A stretch of DNA of 7,110 nucleotides, taken from contig CALAGB010000102.1 in assembly GCA_937891245.1 (NCBI GenBank), forward strand, positions 1 to 7,110, written 5' to 3'. The position numbers were made by a program, and so were the translations under genes. This DNA comes from an uncultured Thermomicrobiales bacterium (lineage in GTDB: Bacteria > Chloroflexota > Chloroflexia > Thermomicrobiales > Thermomicrobiaceae). The notes beneath the pieces were generated by a model. That model ran no database searches and had not been told where the DNA came from. It worked only from the letters and a program-made list of their open reading frames with translations. The first letter of the stretch is position 1; each line of letters begins with the position of its first letter. Positions 1 through 6,349 of this stretch are shown piece by piece.

Positions 1-716
1 CCGGAGACAACTCCGACATTGACGGTCGTGCCAAGCGCGTAGTCGGTCATTCCATGCAGATACTGAATCTGGTTGGCAAGCTCCTGGATCGCACTGATTC
101 CCTTTTCCGGGTCGTCCCCAGCGTGGGCGGCCAGACCGGTAATGTGCATCGTGAACATACCGACGCCTTTGCGAGCCGTCTTGAGCGCGCCATTCGGCGC
201 AACCGGTGGTTCAAGGACAAGGACATATTCGCTTTCCGTGGCCAGTCGTTCGATGACCGGCCGGGAGACCGGACTGCCGACCTCTTCTTCGGTGTTGATG
301 AGCCAGGTGAGCGGGCGATGTTCGACGTTGTTCTCCTGCAAGAAGGTCAACGCCTGGAGCATCATGGCGACGCTCGCCTTCATGTCGTAGATGCCCGGGC
401 CTCGTGCTTCCCTCTCATCGACGGAGAATGGCTTGCGAGCGAGCGTACCAATCGGCCAGACGGTGTCGATATGGGTCATAACCAGGAGCGGTTTTTGCCC
501 TTCCTTGCCGGGCCAGCGAGCGATCGTCAGGTCGCCATAGTCGCTCTGCGCCAGCGCTTCGACTTCTCCCCCAGCCGCTCCGATGCGCTCGCGCAAGTGA
601 CCGACGAGGCGATCGACCGCGGCCTTGTCGGCGCTGGGTGATTCGAGTTCAACGATCGTTTTCAGGGTATTCAACATCTCTCCGCGCCGCGCGCGGACAT
701 TCTCGACGGTTACCAT
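1..716 (-). CDS. M20 family metallopeptidase, glutamate carboxypeptidase-like (3' part beyond window)
   Basis: This reading was made by translating the minus strand from the ATG at 716-714. It gives 238 complete codons with no stop before the window edge. Visible M20 landmarks are the metal-binding 'THIDTVWPIGTLA' (H82, D84), the bridging Asp in 'GPGIYDMK' (D111), the Glu pair in 'INTEEEVGS' (E143/E144, catalytic base and ligand), a Glu ligand in 'VLEPP' (E169), 'TARKGVGMF' and the lid-domain 'HAG' (H198). The wording around these sites matches carboxypeptidase G2 (folate/glutamate-releasing) and related M20 exopeptidases more closely than DapE or ArgE. The expected role is zinc-dependent removal of a C-terminal or N-acyl amino acid. 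The last metal His and the C-terminal half lie outside the window, so substrate cannot be judged. No signal peptide is visible, so it is probably cytoplasmic. A G-rich stretch (GGGGG) 4 nt before the ATG is a weak RBS. A 82-nt gap with a possible hairpin separates it from the NYN gene. Confidence 0.9.
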   Translation of the reverse strand, partial: MVTVENVRARRGEMLNTLKTIVELESPSADKAAVDRLVGHLRERIGAAGGEVEALAQSDYGDLTIARWPGKEGQKPLLVMTHIDTVWPIGTLARKPFSVDEREARGPGIYDMKASVAMMLQALTFLQENNVEHRPLTWLINTEEEVGSPVSRPVIERLATESEYVLVLEPPVAPNGALKTARKGVGMFTMHITGLAAHAGDDPEKGISAIQELANQIQYLHGMTDYALGTTVNVGVVS

Positions 717-745
717 GGTACCCCCAGTGTAATGCGCACGATCTT

Positions 746-779
746 GTGCCGCCGCCGGCCCCCCATTGGACGGCGGCGC
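746..779 (-). terminator. GC-rich hairpin between NYN gene and M20 gene (weak terminator candidate)
   Basis: A 7-bp perfect stem (748-754 with 771-777) extends by one G-U and one G-C pair and encloses a loop of about 16 nt. It lies 20 nt past the stop of the minus-strand NYN gene. No U-run follows on the minus strand, so it is not a classical intrinsic terminator. It could be a Rho-assisted stop, an mRNA 3' stabiliser, or simply a product of high GC. Confidence 0.3.
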
Positions 780-798
780 CTGTTCACTTTAGCCTGAA

Positions 799-1605
799 TC
801 AGTAGCGCGGTCCATGGCGCTCGACGTCCTGCGCCATCGCCTCGGGACCGTGAGCATGTGCCAGATCGTCATCATGGTTGCTGCGCTCGAGTGCGAAGAC
901 CGAGAGATTCGCTTCGAGGTCGATAAAGCGATCGGCGATTTCGAGCAACTCGATCGCGGTATAACGTGGCGTCGAAGCGATTTCGACGCGCAACCCGAGC
1001 CGCTGTGCGCGATCCACGAGGTAGGTGAAGTCGCCATCACCACTCACGATGATCGCGATGTCGATGTAGGGTGCCTGGCTCAGAAGATCGACTGCCAGCT
1101 CCATGTCGAGGTCGCCTTTGGTCGTGCCGTCGCTGAAGCGCTTGAGCGGCTTGGTGATGACGCGGAAGCCATTGCGCCGGAGCCAGGTAAGAAAGGGTAT
1201 CGCCGAGCTCTCTTCCGGCGAAACCGCCATATAGGCGTAAGCTCGATGGAGCCGGCGCCCATTTGCCAGGAAGTCGAGCAGGCGAGCGTAGTCGATGCGA
1301 ACGCCAAGGTCGCGCGCGGCGAAATAGAGATTAGACATATCAAAAAATACGGCAACCTTGTCATATTGATCTGGGCGAATCATGTTTTGTTGCCTTATCA
1401 CCAGCCGTTGGGAGTCATCCAGCGGCAGAGGTTCGAACGCGCTTGAGAGCGCACGGTAATCGTCAGCGGACAATTCGTCTGCCACGTCCTGCGGGCGTGG
1501 CTCGGACGATCCGCCGGAGAATTCGGGCTGATCGGGCGGCTGGTGCCATGCATCGTGAGGTGAAACAGGAATATCGTCGTGATCACGATCGGTACACATA
1601 TCCAT
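799..1605 (-). CDS. NYN domain (LabA/PIN-like) protein, putative ribonuclease
   Basis: This 268-aa protein has an acidic, Pro-rich and probably disordered N-terminus (residues 1-75), then a NYN/LabA-type PIN fold at about 83-231. Visible acidic-site elements are 'VAVFFDMSN' (D89, N92), 'TTKGDLDMELAVD' (K163, D165, D167, D173) and 'IIVSGDGDF' (S188, D190, D192). This is the full set expected of NYN-domain metal-dependent RNases related to LabA/DUF88 and eukaryotic NYN/MARF proteins. The RNA target is unknown. The C-terminal 35 residues are His/Asp-rich and may vary in length. The start codon is the ATG at 1605; a second ATG two codons later is also possible, and neither has a strong Shine-Dalgarno. 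It starts 21 nt after the stop of the upstream dehydrogenase on the same strand, so the two are very likely co-transcribed. The family call is firm; a nuclease role is inferred from the retained acidic residues. Confidence 0.9.
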   Translation of the reverse strand: MDMCTDRDHDDIPVSPHDAWHQPPDQPEFSGGSSEPRPQDVADELSADDYRALSSAFEPLPLDDSQRLVIRQQNMIRPDQYDKVAVFFDMSNLYFAARDLGVRIDYARLLDFLANGRRLHRAYAYMAVSPEESSAIPFLTWLRRNGFRVITKPLKRFSDGTTKGDLDMELAVDLLSQAPYIDIAIIVSGDGDFTYLVDRAQRLGLRVEIASTPRYTAIELLEIADRFIDLEANLSVFALERSNHDDDLAHAHGPEAMAQDVERHGPRY

Positions 1606-1626
1606 CGCTCGATTCAGCCGGCCGGA

Positions 1627-2625
1627 CTATCGCCCGGCGCTAACGATTGGTAGATCTTTCATCGTCACCAGTCCGGCCGCGTGCTCCGCGACTCGCGGCA
1701 CCGCATTGATCGCGATCGCCGTGGTCGCTCGATCACCTTGCAAACCGCCAGGGATGATCAGTTCAAGTCGTGTCGGTCCGTCGAGAACGATCTTGTCGTG
1801 GGCGGGGTCAGCATCGAGATACATGCGGAGGTGCAGGACAATCTTGGCTTCGCCGTTGATGTAGCCACGGCCGAACTGGTCGACTCCGCAGACGAGGCCG
1901 GGCGCGACGTCGAAATACTCGGTGTGGATCTGATGATCGGCGATAACCGGCTTGGTAGTTTCCTCGTAGCTATCAATCTCCCACCCGAGTCCGGCTGCGA
2001 TCATGTACACCGATTCCTGCAGACCGACGTGTCGTACGGTTCCGGCGTTCACCAACTTTGTGAACTCATCGACCGTCTTACCGGAGCCGATCTTGGCCTG
2101 TAGTGGTAGTCGGCGCGACGACGCGTTCTGGTTGCGTTCGACGTGGACGGCGGTCACCTGCTGCGCTACGCCGCTGAGCACCAGCGCCAGCGTATCCATG
2201 ACGAAACCGGGATTCACGCCGGTTGCCAGCACCGTGATGCCATTCGCACGTGCCAACTCTGCGATCTGCTGCGCGAGTTCCGGGAATTGGGCGGCCGGGT
2301 AGGAAAGTTCCTCACAGGTGGATACGACATTCAACCCGGCGTTGATGATCCCTTCGAGTTGTTTCCAGACCTGTTTCAAGGACGAGCCGGTGGTATGGAG
2401 GACGACATCGGCGGCGGTTTCGTCAAAGAGCGCATCGGCATCGTTACGAACTTTGATCCCGAGTTCCCGGCCAAGGCCAATAACTTCGCCGAGATCATGC
2501 CCGACTTTCGCCGGGTCAATGTCGACCGCTCCAACAATTTCAATGCCTTCGCGTGACTCGGCCAGTCGAGCCAATTCCTGTCCGATTGGGCCCAAGCCAT
2601 AATGAATCGTGCGATAGCGTTTCAT
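1627..2625 (-). CDS. NAD(P)-dependent oxidoreductase, 2,4-diaminopentanoate dehydrogenase / DapB-N-like
   Basis: This protein is 332 aa from the ATG at 2625. It opens with a Rossmann fold: 'HYGLGPIGQELARL' (GxGxxG at 10-15), then 'VGAVDIDPAK' with Asp at the end of strand 2, and 'HDLGEVIGL'. Further motifs are 'VVLHTTGSSLKQV', 'NVVSTCEELSYP', 'TGVNPGFVMD' (136-144), 'ERNQNASSRRLPLQAKIG' and 'HVGLQESVYMIAAGLGWEID'. This pattern is that of the family holding 2,4-diaminopentanoate dehydrogenase (ornithine fermentation) and proteins often labelled dihydrodipicolinate reductase. The expected chemistry is NAD(P)-linked oxidative deamination or imine reduction; the physiological substrate is not fixed by sequence. 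An in-frame GTG at 2670 would add 15 residues of unlikely composition. The ATG at 2625 matches the usual family N-terminus, although no clear Shine-Dalgarno precedes it. No other ornithine-pathway gene (such as ortA/B) is in the window. It is likely co-transcribed with the NYN gene 21 nt downstream and the small gene upstream. Confidence 0.85.
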   Translation of the reverse strand: MKRYRTIHYGLGPIGQELARLAESREGIEIVGAVDIDPAKVGHDLGEVIGLGRELGIKVRNDADALFDETAADVVLHTTGSSLKQVWKQLEGIINAGLNVVSTCEELSYPAAQFPELAQQIAELARANGITVLATGVNPGFVMDTLALVLSGVAQQVTAVHVERNQNASSRRLPLQAKIGSGKTVDEFTKLVNAGTVRHVGLQESVYMIAAGLGWEIDSYEETTKPVIADHQIHTEYFDVAPGLVCGVDQFGRGYINGEAKIVLHLRMYLDADPAHDKIVLDGPTRLELIIPGGLQGDRATTAIAINAVPRVAEHAAGLVTMKDLPIVSAGR

Positions 2626-2741
2626 GCGAGTATTCGTACATGCTCTCCGTTCCGGGGCCGTTCGGCCCACTCGATCGAGAGGACGCTGAGGCGTGTTCGG
2701 TCATGAGGTGAACGTGAGAAGTGCTGAATAGATGGATCGCG

Positions 2742-3089
2742 CTAGCGTTTGTTCTTGTCCTCCTTTTCCTTCAATGCGCGGTAATACTTCTTTGACTTCG
2801 GTAGCGGACGGCTGTCGACCGCTTCGCGCTCGGCACTCGCTTTGGCGCTCGCTTCGACAAGCTGCTCTTCGAGTACCGCGAGATCATCGTAGACACCAAC
2901 ATTGGCGTTCGCGACCGGCGTCCGCATCAGTCGCCGGACGAGTTCGACCAGCGAACGTACTTGTGCTTGATCTCCTCCGGGACGACTTGCCGTCCGGCGG
3001 ATCGTATCAACCAGGCCGAGCGTTTCGCTACGTGCGCCATTGTCGACGAGCCGTTCCTCGATACGTTCCAGGCCATACAGAAGATTCAT
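2742..3089 (-). CDS. Hypothetical 115-aa charged, helical protein
   Basis: I do not recognise a family. The gene is supported by an ATG at 3089 with a near-ideal Shine-Dalgarno (AGGAAGG, positions 3103-3097, 7-nt spacing) and by a candidate promoter further upstream. The protein looks soluble. Residues 1-58 form amphipathic helices rich in Leu/Arg/Glu ('GLERIEERL', 'VRSLVELVRRLM'). A short linker follows (59-66), then a Glu/Ala-rich helix (67-92) with coiled-coil character, and a strongly basic Lys-rich tail (98-115). There is no signal peptide, membrane segment or Cys/His metal motif. The tail could bind nucleic acid or ribosomes, but that is speculation. It is the first gene of a minus-strand run leading, after 116 nt, to the dehydrogenase and NYN genes. 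It overlaps a long open plus-strand frame that is only a shadow. Confidence 0.75.
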   Translation of the reverse strand: MNLLYGLERIEERLVDNGARSETLGLVDTIRRTASRPGGDQAQVRSLVELVRRLMRTPVANANVGVYDDLAVLEEQLVEASAKASAEREAVDSRPLPKSKKYYRALKEKEDKNKR

Positions 3090-3096
3090 AGAATCG

Positions 3097-3103
3097 CCTT
3101 CCT
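3097..3103 (-). promoter_or_regulatory. Strong Shine-Dalgarno for the 115-aa gene
   Basis: The minus strand reads AGGAAGG, 7 nt before the ATG at 3089. This is the evidence that makes the small hypothetical gene credible and fixes its start. Confidence 0.8.
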
Positions 3104-3135
3104 GACCGGCATGCTCTGTGTGTCTCTCACTGGCG

Positions 3136-3164
3136 AGTATCGATCATGCCGCTCCTCTTGGCAA
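3136..3164 (-). promoter_or_regulatory. Candidate sigma-70-type promoter for the minus-strand operon
   Basis: The minus strand reads TTGCCA (3164-3159; 5 of 6 to TTGACA), a 17-nt spacer, then GATACT (3141-3136; 4 of 6 to TATAAT). The predicted start of transcription is near 3129, which leaves a leader of about 40 nt before the ATG at 3089. Position and spacing fit well. It is a sequence match only. Confidence 0.5.
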
Positions 3165-3243
3165 CCGGCCCGCGCCTGGGCGTCCGGCGCGTCGAAAACC
3201 GGTTCCATTCGTATCGATCCTATCAATCTGGAACTTCACGCGC

Positions 3244-3271
3244 TCGGCAGTTGCCGGAATCGTGTTTTAAT
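3244..3271 (+). promoter_or_regulatory. Weak candidate promoter for ARH-HAD pair
   Basis: TCGGCA (3244-3249) and TTTAAT (3266-3271) are separated by 16 nt and lie about 80 nt before the likely TTG start. The -10 is good (5 of 6) and the -35 is fair (4 of 6). The 260-nt divergent region 3090-3350 shows no other gene. Other AT-rich spots such as TATCGATCCTATCAAT (3212-3227) could serve instead. Confidence 0.25.
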
Positions 3272-3341
3272 TCAGCCTGGTTCGACGCGTCCGAAGCGCG
3301 CACATCGTGCGACTGGATTGAGGCCCTCACTGGACGACTCC

Positions 3342-3345
3342 AGGA
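3342..3345 (+). promoter_or_regulatory. Shine-Dalgarno that selects the TTG start of the ARH gene
   Basis: AGGA sits 5 nt before the TTG at 3351. The site is part of a small perfect inverted repeat (CTGGA 3330-3334, tetraloop CGAC, TCCAG 3339-3343) that would pair with the first bases of the AGGA. Confidence 0.5.
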
Positions 3346-3350
3346 TTTCG

Positions 3351-4340
3351 TTGAAAGATCGCTTTCTCGGCTGCTTGCTCGGCCTCGCCATTGGGGATGC
3401 GCTTGGCATGCCGGTCGAAGGCTGGACGCCTGACCGTATTCGCGCGACCTTCGGCTGGCTTGACCGGTACGAGGCGCGGCGTGACGCTCGCGATGTGATC
3501 GAACTCGAAAAAGGCGAGATCACCGGCGATACCGAGATGGCGCTCTGCCTGGTTGAAGGTCTCATTTCGGCCGGCGGCTTCGTTGATCCGGAAGCGATCG
3601 GCATCCGGCTCGTCAAGATGATCGAGCGAGAAGAGCCGAATCTGCTCGGCCCGACAACGCGCTCCTCGATTGAGCGGATCGCTACAACCGGCGACTACCA
3701 ACAGGGAGGGGGCGGTGATTGGCCGGCCGGGAACGGCGCGGTCGCTCGCAGCGCTCCGCTCGGCCTGCTTCATGCCGTCGGCCGGTTCAATCCGGAGGTG
3801 TTCACCCGCGAGATCCTCCGAGCCGGTGTGATCACGCATTGCGATACGGAGTCGCTCAACGGCGCGCTTGCGTTTGCCTACGCCGTGCGGCTCGTGGTTA
3901 GTGATGAGGTTCCTCCGACCATGCTCCCGGCTGAAGTCGCGGCATTCATCGATGAAGATACCGTCGCCCGTCGGATCCGACAGGCGGAGCGTCTGATCAC
4001 AATGGGCGGTGAGCGAGATGCTGACCTGCAGCATTTGGGGCAGATCGGAACGTCTGCCTATGTAGCCGATGCTGTCGCCGCCGCGCTCTATTGTTTTGCG
4101 ACGCACCCGGATGATTACCGCGCTGCCGTGCTCACCGCCGTAAACGCCGGTGGGGATACCGACACGATCGCGGCAATGACCGGCGCGCTCGTTGGAGCGC
4201 ATATCGGCGCCCGCGCTCTGCCGCCCGACTTCGTGGATGGGCTTGAAGCGCGGATGTATATCCTGGTGGCAGCGCCCGGTCTCTATCGCATGGCACAGCG
4301 TCGTGCCGGTATGTTCTTGAAAGTGCTGGAACGTCAGTGA
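3351..4340 (+). CDS. ADP-ribosylglycohydrolase (DraG/ARH) family protein
   Basis: This protein is 329 aa from a TTG at 3351, chosen because AGGA lies 5 nt upstream and 'KDRFLGCLLGLAIGDALG' is the normal family N-terminus. The frame stays open back to 2961, but that stretch overlaps an opposite gene and is not ARH-like. Family features are 'GDALGMP' (15-21), the first metal loop 'GEITGDTEMAL' (55-65), 'GNGAVARSAPLGLL' (128-140), 'THCDTESLNGALAFA' (162-176) and the second metal loop 'NAGGDTDTIAAMTGALVGA' (265-283, with D269, D271 and T272). The fold is an all-alpha dimagnesium hydrolase that removes ADP-ribose from proteins, nucleic acids or small molecules. The usual T-D-D-T of the first loop is T-G-D-T here (G59), so one expected metal-ligand Asp is missing; activity is therefore uncertain. 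Length is normal for the family. The stop codon overlaps the start of the next gene, so the two are co-expressed. The protein is cytoplasmic, with no signal sequence. Confidence 0.88.
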   Translation: MKDRFLGCLLGLAIGDALGMPVEGWTPDRIRATFGWLDRYEARRDARDVIELEKGEITGDTEMALCLVEGLISAGGFVDPEAIGIRLVKMIEREEPNLLGPTTRSSIERIATTGDYQQGGGGDWPAGNGAVARSAPLGLLHAVGRFNPEVFTREILRAGVITHCDTESLNGALAFAYAVRLVVSDEVPPTMLPAEVAAFIDEDTVARRIRQAERLITMGGERDADLQHLGQIGTSAYVADAVAAALYCFATHPDDYRAAVLTAVNAGGDTDTIAAMTGALVGAHIGARALPPDFVDGLEARMYILVAAPGLYRMAQRRAGMFLKVLERQ

Positions 4341-5029
4341 GCCGGGTAACTATACGAGCCGTCGTTTTCGACCTCGATGGTCTCCTCGTCGATAGCGAGC
4401 CCGTTCAAATCGCCGCCTGGGAGCAGTTTCTGGCGCGGTATGATCGAACGCTTGACGCGGCGCTCCTCCAGCGCATGTTTGGCTTGCGTGTTTGGGATTC
4501 CGCGCGCCTCTTGATTGATGTATTGAACTTGCCGCTCACGGTCAACGCCGTCGTTTCCGAGCGCGACGCCCTCTTCTTCTCGCTACTTCCCGGGCGTCTT
4601 CGTGAGATGCCGGATGCGTCAGAGACCGTGCGGGCACTTGCGTCTCGAGGGCTACCTCTTGGGCTGGCGACATCCGGTCACCGCCGCTACGTCGATATCG
4701 CGCTACGGGCGCTCGAACTCGAAGGTGCGTTTCGTGTAGAAGTGACCGGTGATATGGTCGAACAGGGCAAACCGGCGCCCGATATCTATCTTGCGGCGGC
4801 GAACGAACTTCGCGTTGCACCTGACCACTGCCTTGCGCTCGAAGACGCACCGTTGGGTATCGCCTCTGCCCGCGCCGCTGGCATGACGTGTATCGCGATT
4901 CCGAACGAGATGACGCGGGGGCTCGACGGCTTTGAACATGCGAATGCCGTGCTCGATCGATTGGCGGAAGTGATTCCCTGGCTCGAGGGAACGCGCGGAT
5001 CGATGGTCAGTAAGCAAAGCGATCATTAG
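4337..5029 (+). CDS. HAD superfamily phosphatase, beta-phosphoglucomutase-like
   Basis: This 230-aa protein starts at a GTG (4337) that overlaps the upstream TGA in the sequence GTGA, a typical translationally coupled arrangement; its own RBS is weak. All four HAD motifs are present: motif I 'VVFDLDGLLVDSEP' (nucleophile D12 and acid/base D14), motif II 'LATSGHRR' (S113), motif III 'GKPAPDIY' (K145) and motif IV 'ALEDAPLGIASARAAGM' (E169, D170). Residues 16-90 form a helical C1-type cap. This places it among beta-phosphoglucomutase/phosphoglycolate/sugar-phosphate phosphatases with Mg-dependent aspartyl-phosphate chemistry. The cap does not show a substrate signature that I can assign. Because it is coupled to an ADP-ribosylglycohydrolase, a phosphorylated ribose or nucleotide product is a reasonable guess and no more. 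Its TAG stop (5027-5029) falls inside the left arm of the dnaJ CIRCE operator. Confidence 0.9.
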   Translation: MSRVTIRAVVFDLDGLLVDSEPVQIAAWEQFLARYDRTLDAALLQRMFGLRVWDSARLLIDVLNLPLTVNAVVSERDALFFSLLPGRLREMPDASETVRALASRGLPLGLATSGHRRYVDIALRALELEGAFRVEVTGDMVEQGKPAPDIYLAAANELRVAPDHCLALEDAPLGIASARAAGMTCIAIPNEMTRGLDGFEHANAVLDRLAEVIPWLEGTRGSMVSKQSDH

Positions 5030-5052
5030 CACTCGCGGTTTCCGAGTGCTAA
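5026..5052 (+). promoter_or_regulatory. CIRCE operator (HrcA binding site)
   Basis: A perfect 9-9-9 inverted repeat matches the CIRCE consensus exactly: TTAGCACTC (5026-5034), a 9-nt spacer GCGGTTTCC, then GAGTGCTAA (5044-5052). CIRCE is the operator of the HrcA repressor of chaperone genes, so dnaJ downstream is expected to be de-repressed by heat. The left arm contains the HAD stop codon, and the right arm ends 6 nt before the likely -35 box. Confidence 0.95.
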
Positions 5053-5058
5053 TTTCCC

Positions 5059-5086
5059 TTGGCTGCGTCGATTCATTTGCTATACT
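5059..5086 (+). promoter_or_regulatory. dnaJ promoter with extended -10
   Basis: TTGGCT (5059-5064), 16 nt, then TATACT (5081-5086) preceded by TGC, forming an extended -10 (TGnTATACT). The -10 matches 5 of 6 and the -35 matches 4 of 6. The predicted start is near 5093, giving a leader of about 83 nt. CIRCE lies just upstream of the -35, so HrcA bound there could hinder polymerase or block read-through from the HAD gene. Confidence 0.65.
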
Positions 5087-5175
5087 ACGGCGTGCGATTT
5101 GCCCGCCGGTGATCGTGTGGGTGGACATACCAGCGAGACGTTGATCGAGAGCGAACGGTTCTTCCGGGTGAATTC

Positions 5176-6312
5176 ATGAGCAGCACCAAACGAGATTATT
5201 ACGAGGTCATCGGCGTGGGCCGCGGCGCGTCTTCGGCCGAAATTCGGCGTGCGTATCGTAAACTTGCACGGCAATATCACCCCGATATCAATAAAGAAGC
5301 CGGTGCCGAAGAGAAATTCAAAGAAATCAACGAAGCGTACGAGGTGCTGAACAATGAAGAACAACGTGCCGCTTATGATCGCTACGGGCACGCCGGCGTT
5401 GGCGGGTTCAATGGCGCCGGCACGGCCGGTGATCCGTTCGGGTTCGGTGGCCGATCGCCGTTCAGCGACATTTTCGAGACGTTTTTCGGTGGCGCTACGA
5501 CGCAAAACCAACGTGGAACGGTTCGTGGCGCCGACCTCGAGACAACGGTTGACCTGACCTTCGAAGAAGCAATCTTCGGCTCCGAAAAGGAAGTCGAGAT
5601 CTCGCGACTGGAAGTGTGCGAGGACTGCCATGGCACGCGCATGCGTGATGGCGCCGAAGCGCCGGTCTGTACCGTCTGCAATGGTACCGGCGAAGTGCGT
5701 CGTGTCCAAAACACGATACTCGGCCAGTTCATGACAGCACAGCCGTGCAACAACTGTGGCGGCGAAGGTCGCATCATTTCCGATCCGTGCCCAACCTGTC
5801 GCGGTCGTGGCCGCGTTTCGAAGCGACGCAAGATCGCGGTCTCGACCCCGGCAGGCGTCGATGGTGAATCGACGTTGCGACTCAGTGGCCAGGGCGAGCA
5901 GGCGCCGGGCGGTCCGGCCGGTAATCTCTATGTCCGGATTCGGGTCAAGCCGCACGACTTCTTCGTGCGCCATGGCAAACAGATTCATCTGGAGCTGCCG
6001 CTGAATGTGGTCCAGGCCGCGCTCGGAAGTGAAATTGAAATCCCAACCGTTGATGGGCCGATTATGTTCAAGATCCCGCAGGGAACGCAGTCGGGGCAGC
6101 AGTTCCGTTTGCGCGAGCGCGGCGTACCCGATCTGCGCGGCGGATCGCGTGGCGATCAGATCGTGACGGCACGGGTCATGACACCGACCGACCTCAACAG
6201 TGAGCAGCGCGAACTCCTGGAGCGCCTCGGCGAATCGCTCAAAGCTCCCGACATCCGAGAAACCTCGCGTCGCGGCTTCTTCGACAAAATCAAGGATGCC
6301 TTCGGCGTTTAG
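5176..6312 (+). CDS. dnaJ: Chaperone protein DnaJ (Hsp40)
   Basis: This is a 378-aa full-length type I J-protein. The J domain (about 6-70) carries the HPD motif at 35-37, which stimulates DnaK ATPase. A short Gly/Phe linker follows (72-106, with '[21 protein letters not shown]'). The zinc-finger region (148-212) has four CxxC pairs: C148/C151, C165/C168, C191/C194 and C205/C208. Two C-terminal substrate-binding beta domains and a basic tail complete it. The first zinc repeat reads CEDCHGTR, with Arg where the CxxCxGxG consensus has Gly; all eight Cys are intact, so zinc binding should hold. It delivers unfolded clients to DnaK in the cytoplasm. The start is an ATG with GGGTG just upstream. 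The gene stands alone: no hrcA, grpE or dnaK adjoins, only the CIRCE site and promoter. Its downstream neighbours are convergent. Confidence 0.97.
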   Translation: MSSTKRDYYEVIGVGRGASSAEIRRAYRKLARQYHPDINKEAGAEEKFKEINEAYEVLNNEEQRAAYDRYGHAGVGGFNGAGTAGDPFGFGGRSPFSDIFETFFGGATTQNQRGTVRGADLETTVDLTFEEAIFGSEKEVEISRLEVCEDCHGTRMRDGAEAPVCTVCNGTGEVRRVQNTILGQFMTAQPCNNCGGEGRIISDPCPTCRGRGRVSKRRKIAVSTPAGVDGESTLRLSGQGEQAPGGPAGNLYVRIRVKPHDFFVRHGKQIHLELPLNVVQAALGSEIEIPTVDGPIMFKIPQGTQSGQQFRLRERGVPDLRGGSRGDQIVTARVMTPTDLNSEQRELLERLGESLKAPDIRETSRRGFFDKIKDAFGV

Positions 6313-6349
6313 GTCCTCTTAGCGATCCACGAGAGCCAACCACCACGTT

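Noticed and set aside
54..641. 195-aa plus-strand open frame
   Set aside because: It is antisense to the M20 peptidase, whose minus-strand reading shows all family motifs.
2961..3350. In-frame N-terminal extension of the ADP-ribosylglycohydrolase back to an ATG at 2961
   Set aside because: It overlaps the opposite 115-aa gene, has no family resemblance, and the TTG at 3351 has an RBS and matches the family N-terminus.
3327..4202. 291-aa minus-strand open frame opposite the ARH gene
   Set aside because: It is a codon-bias shadow with no recognisable motif; the plus strand is clearly coding.
5080..5988. 302-aa minus-strand open frame opposite dnaJ
   Set aside because: It is a shadow of dnaJ that would also run through the CIRCE-dnaJ leader; no family resemblance.
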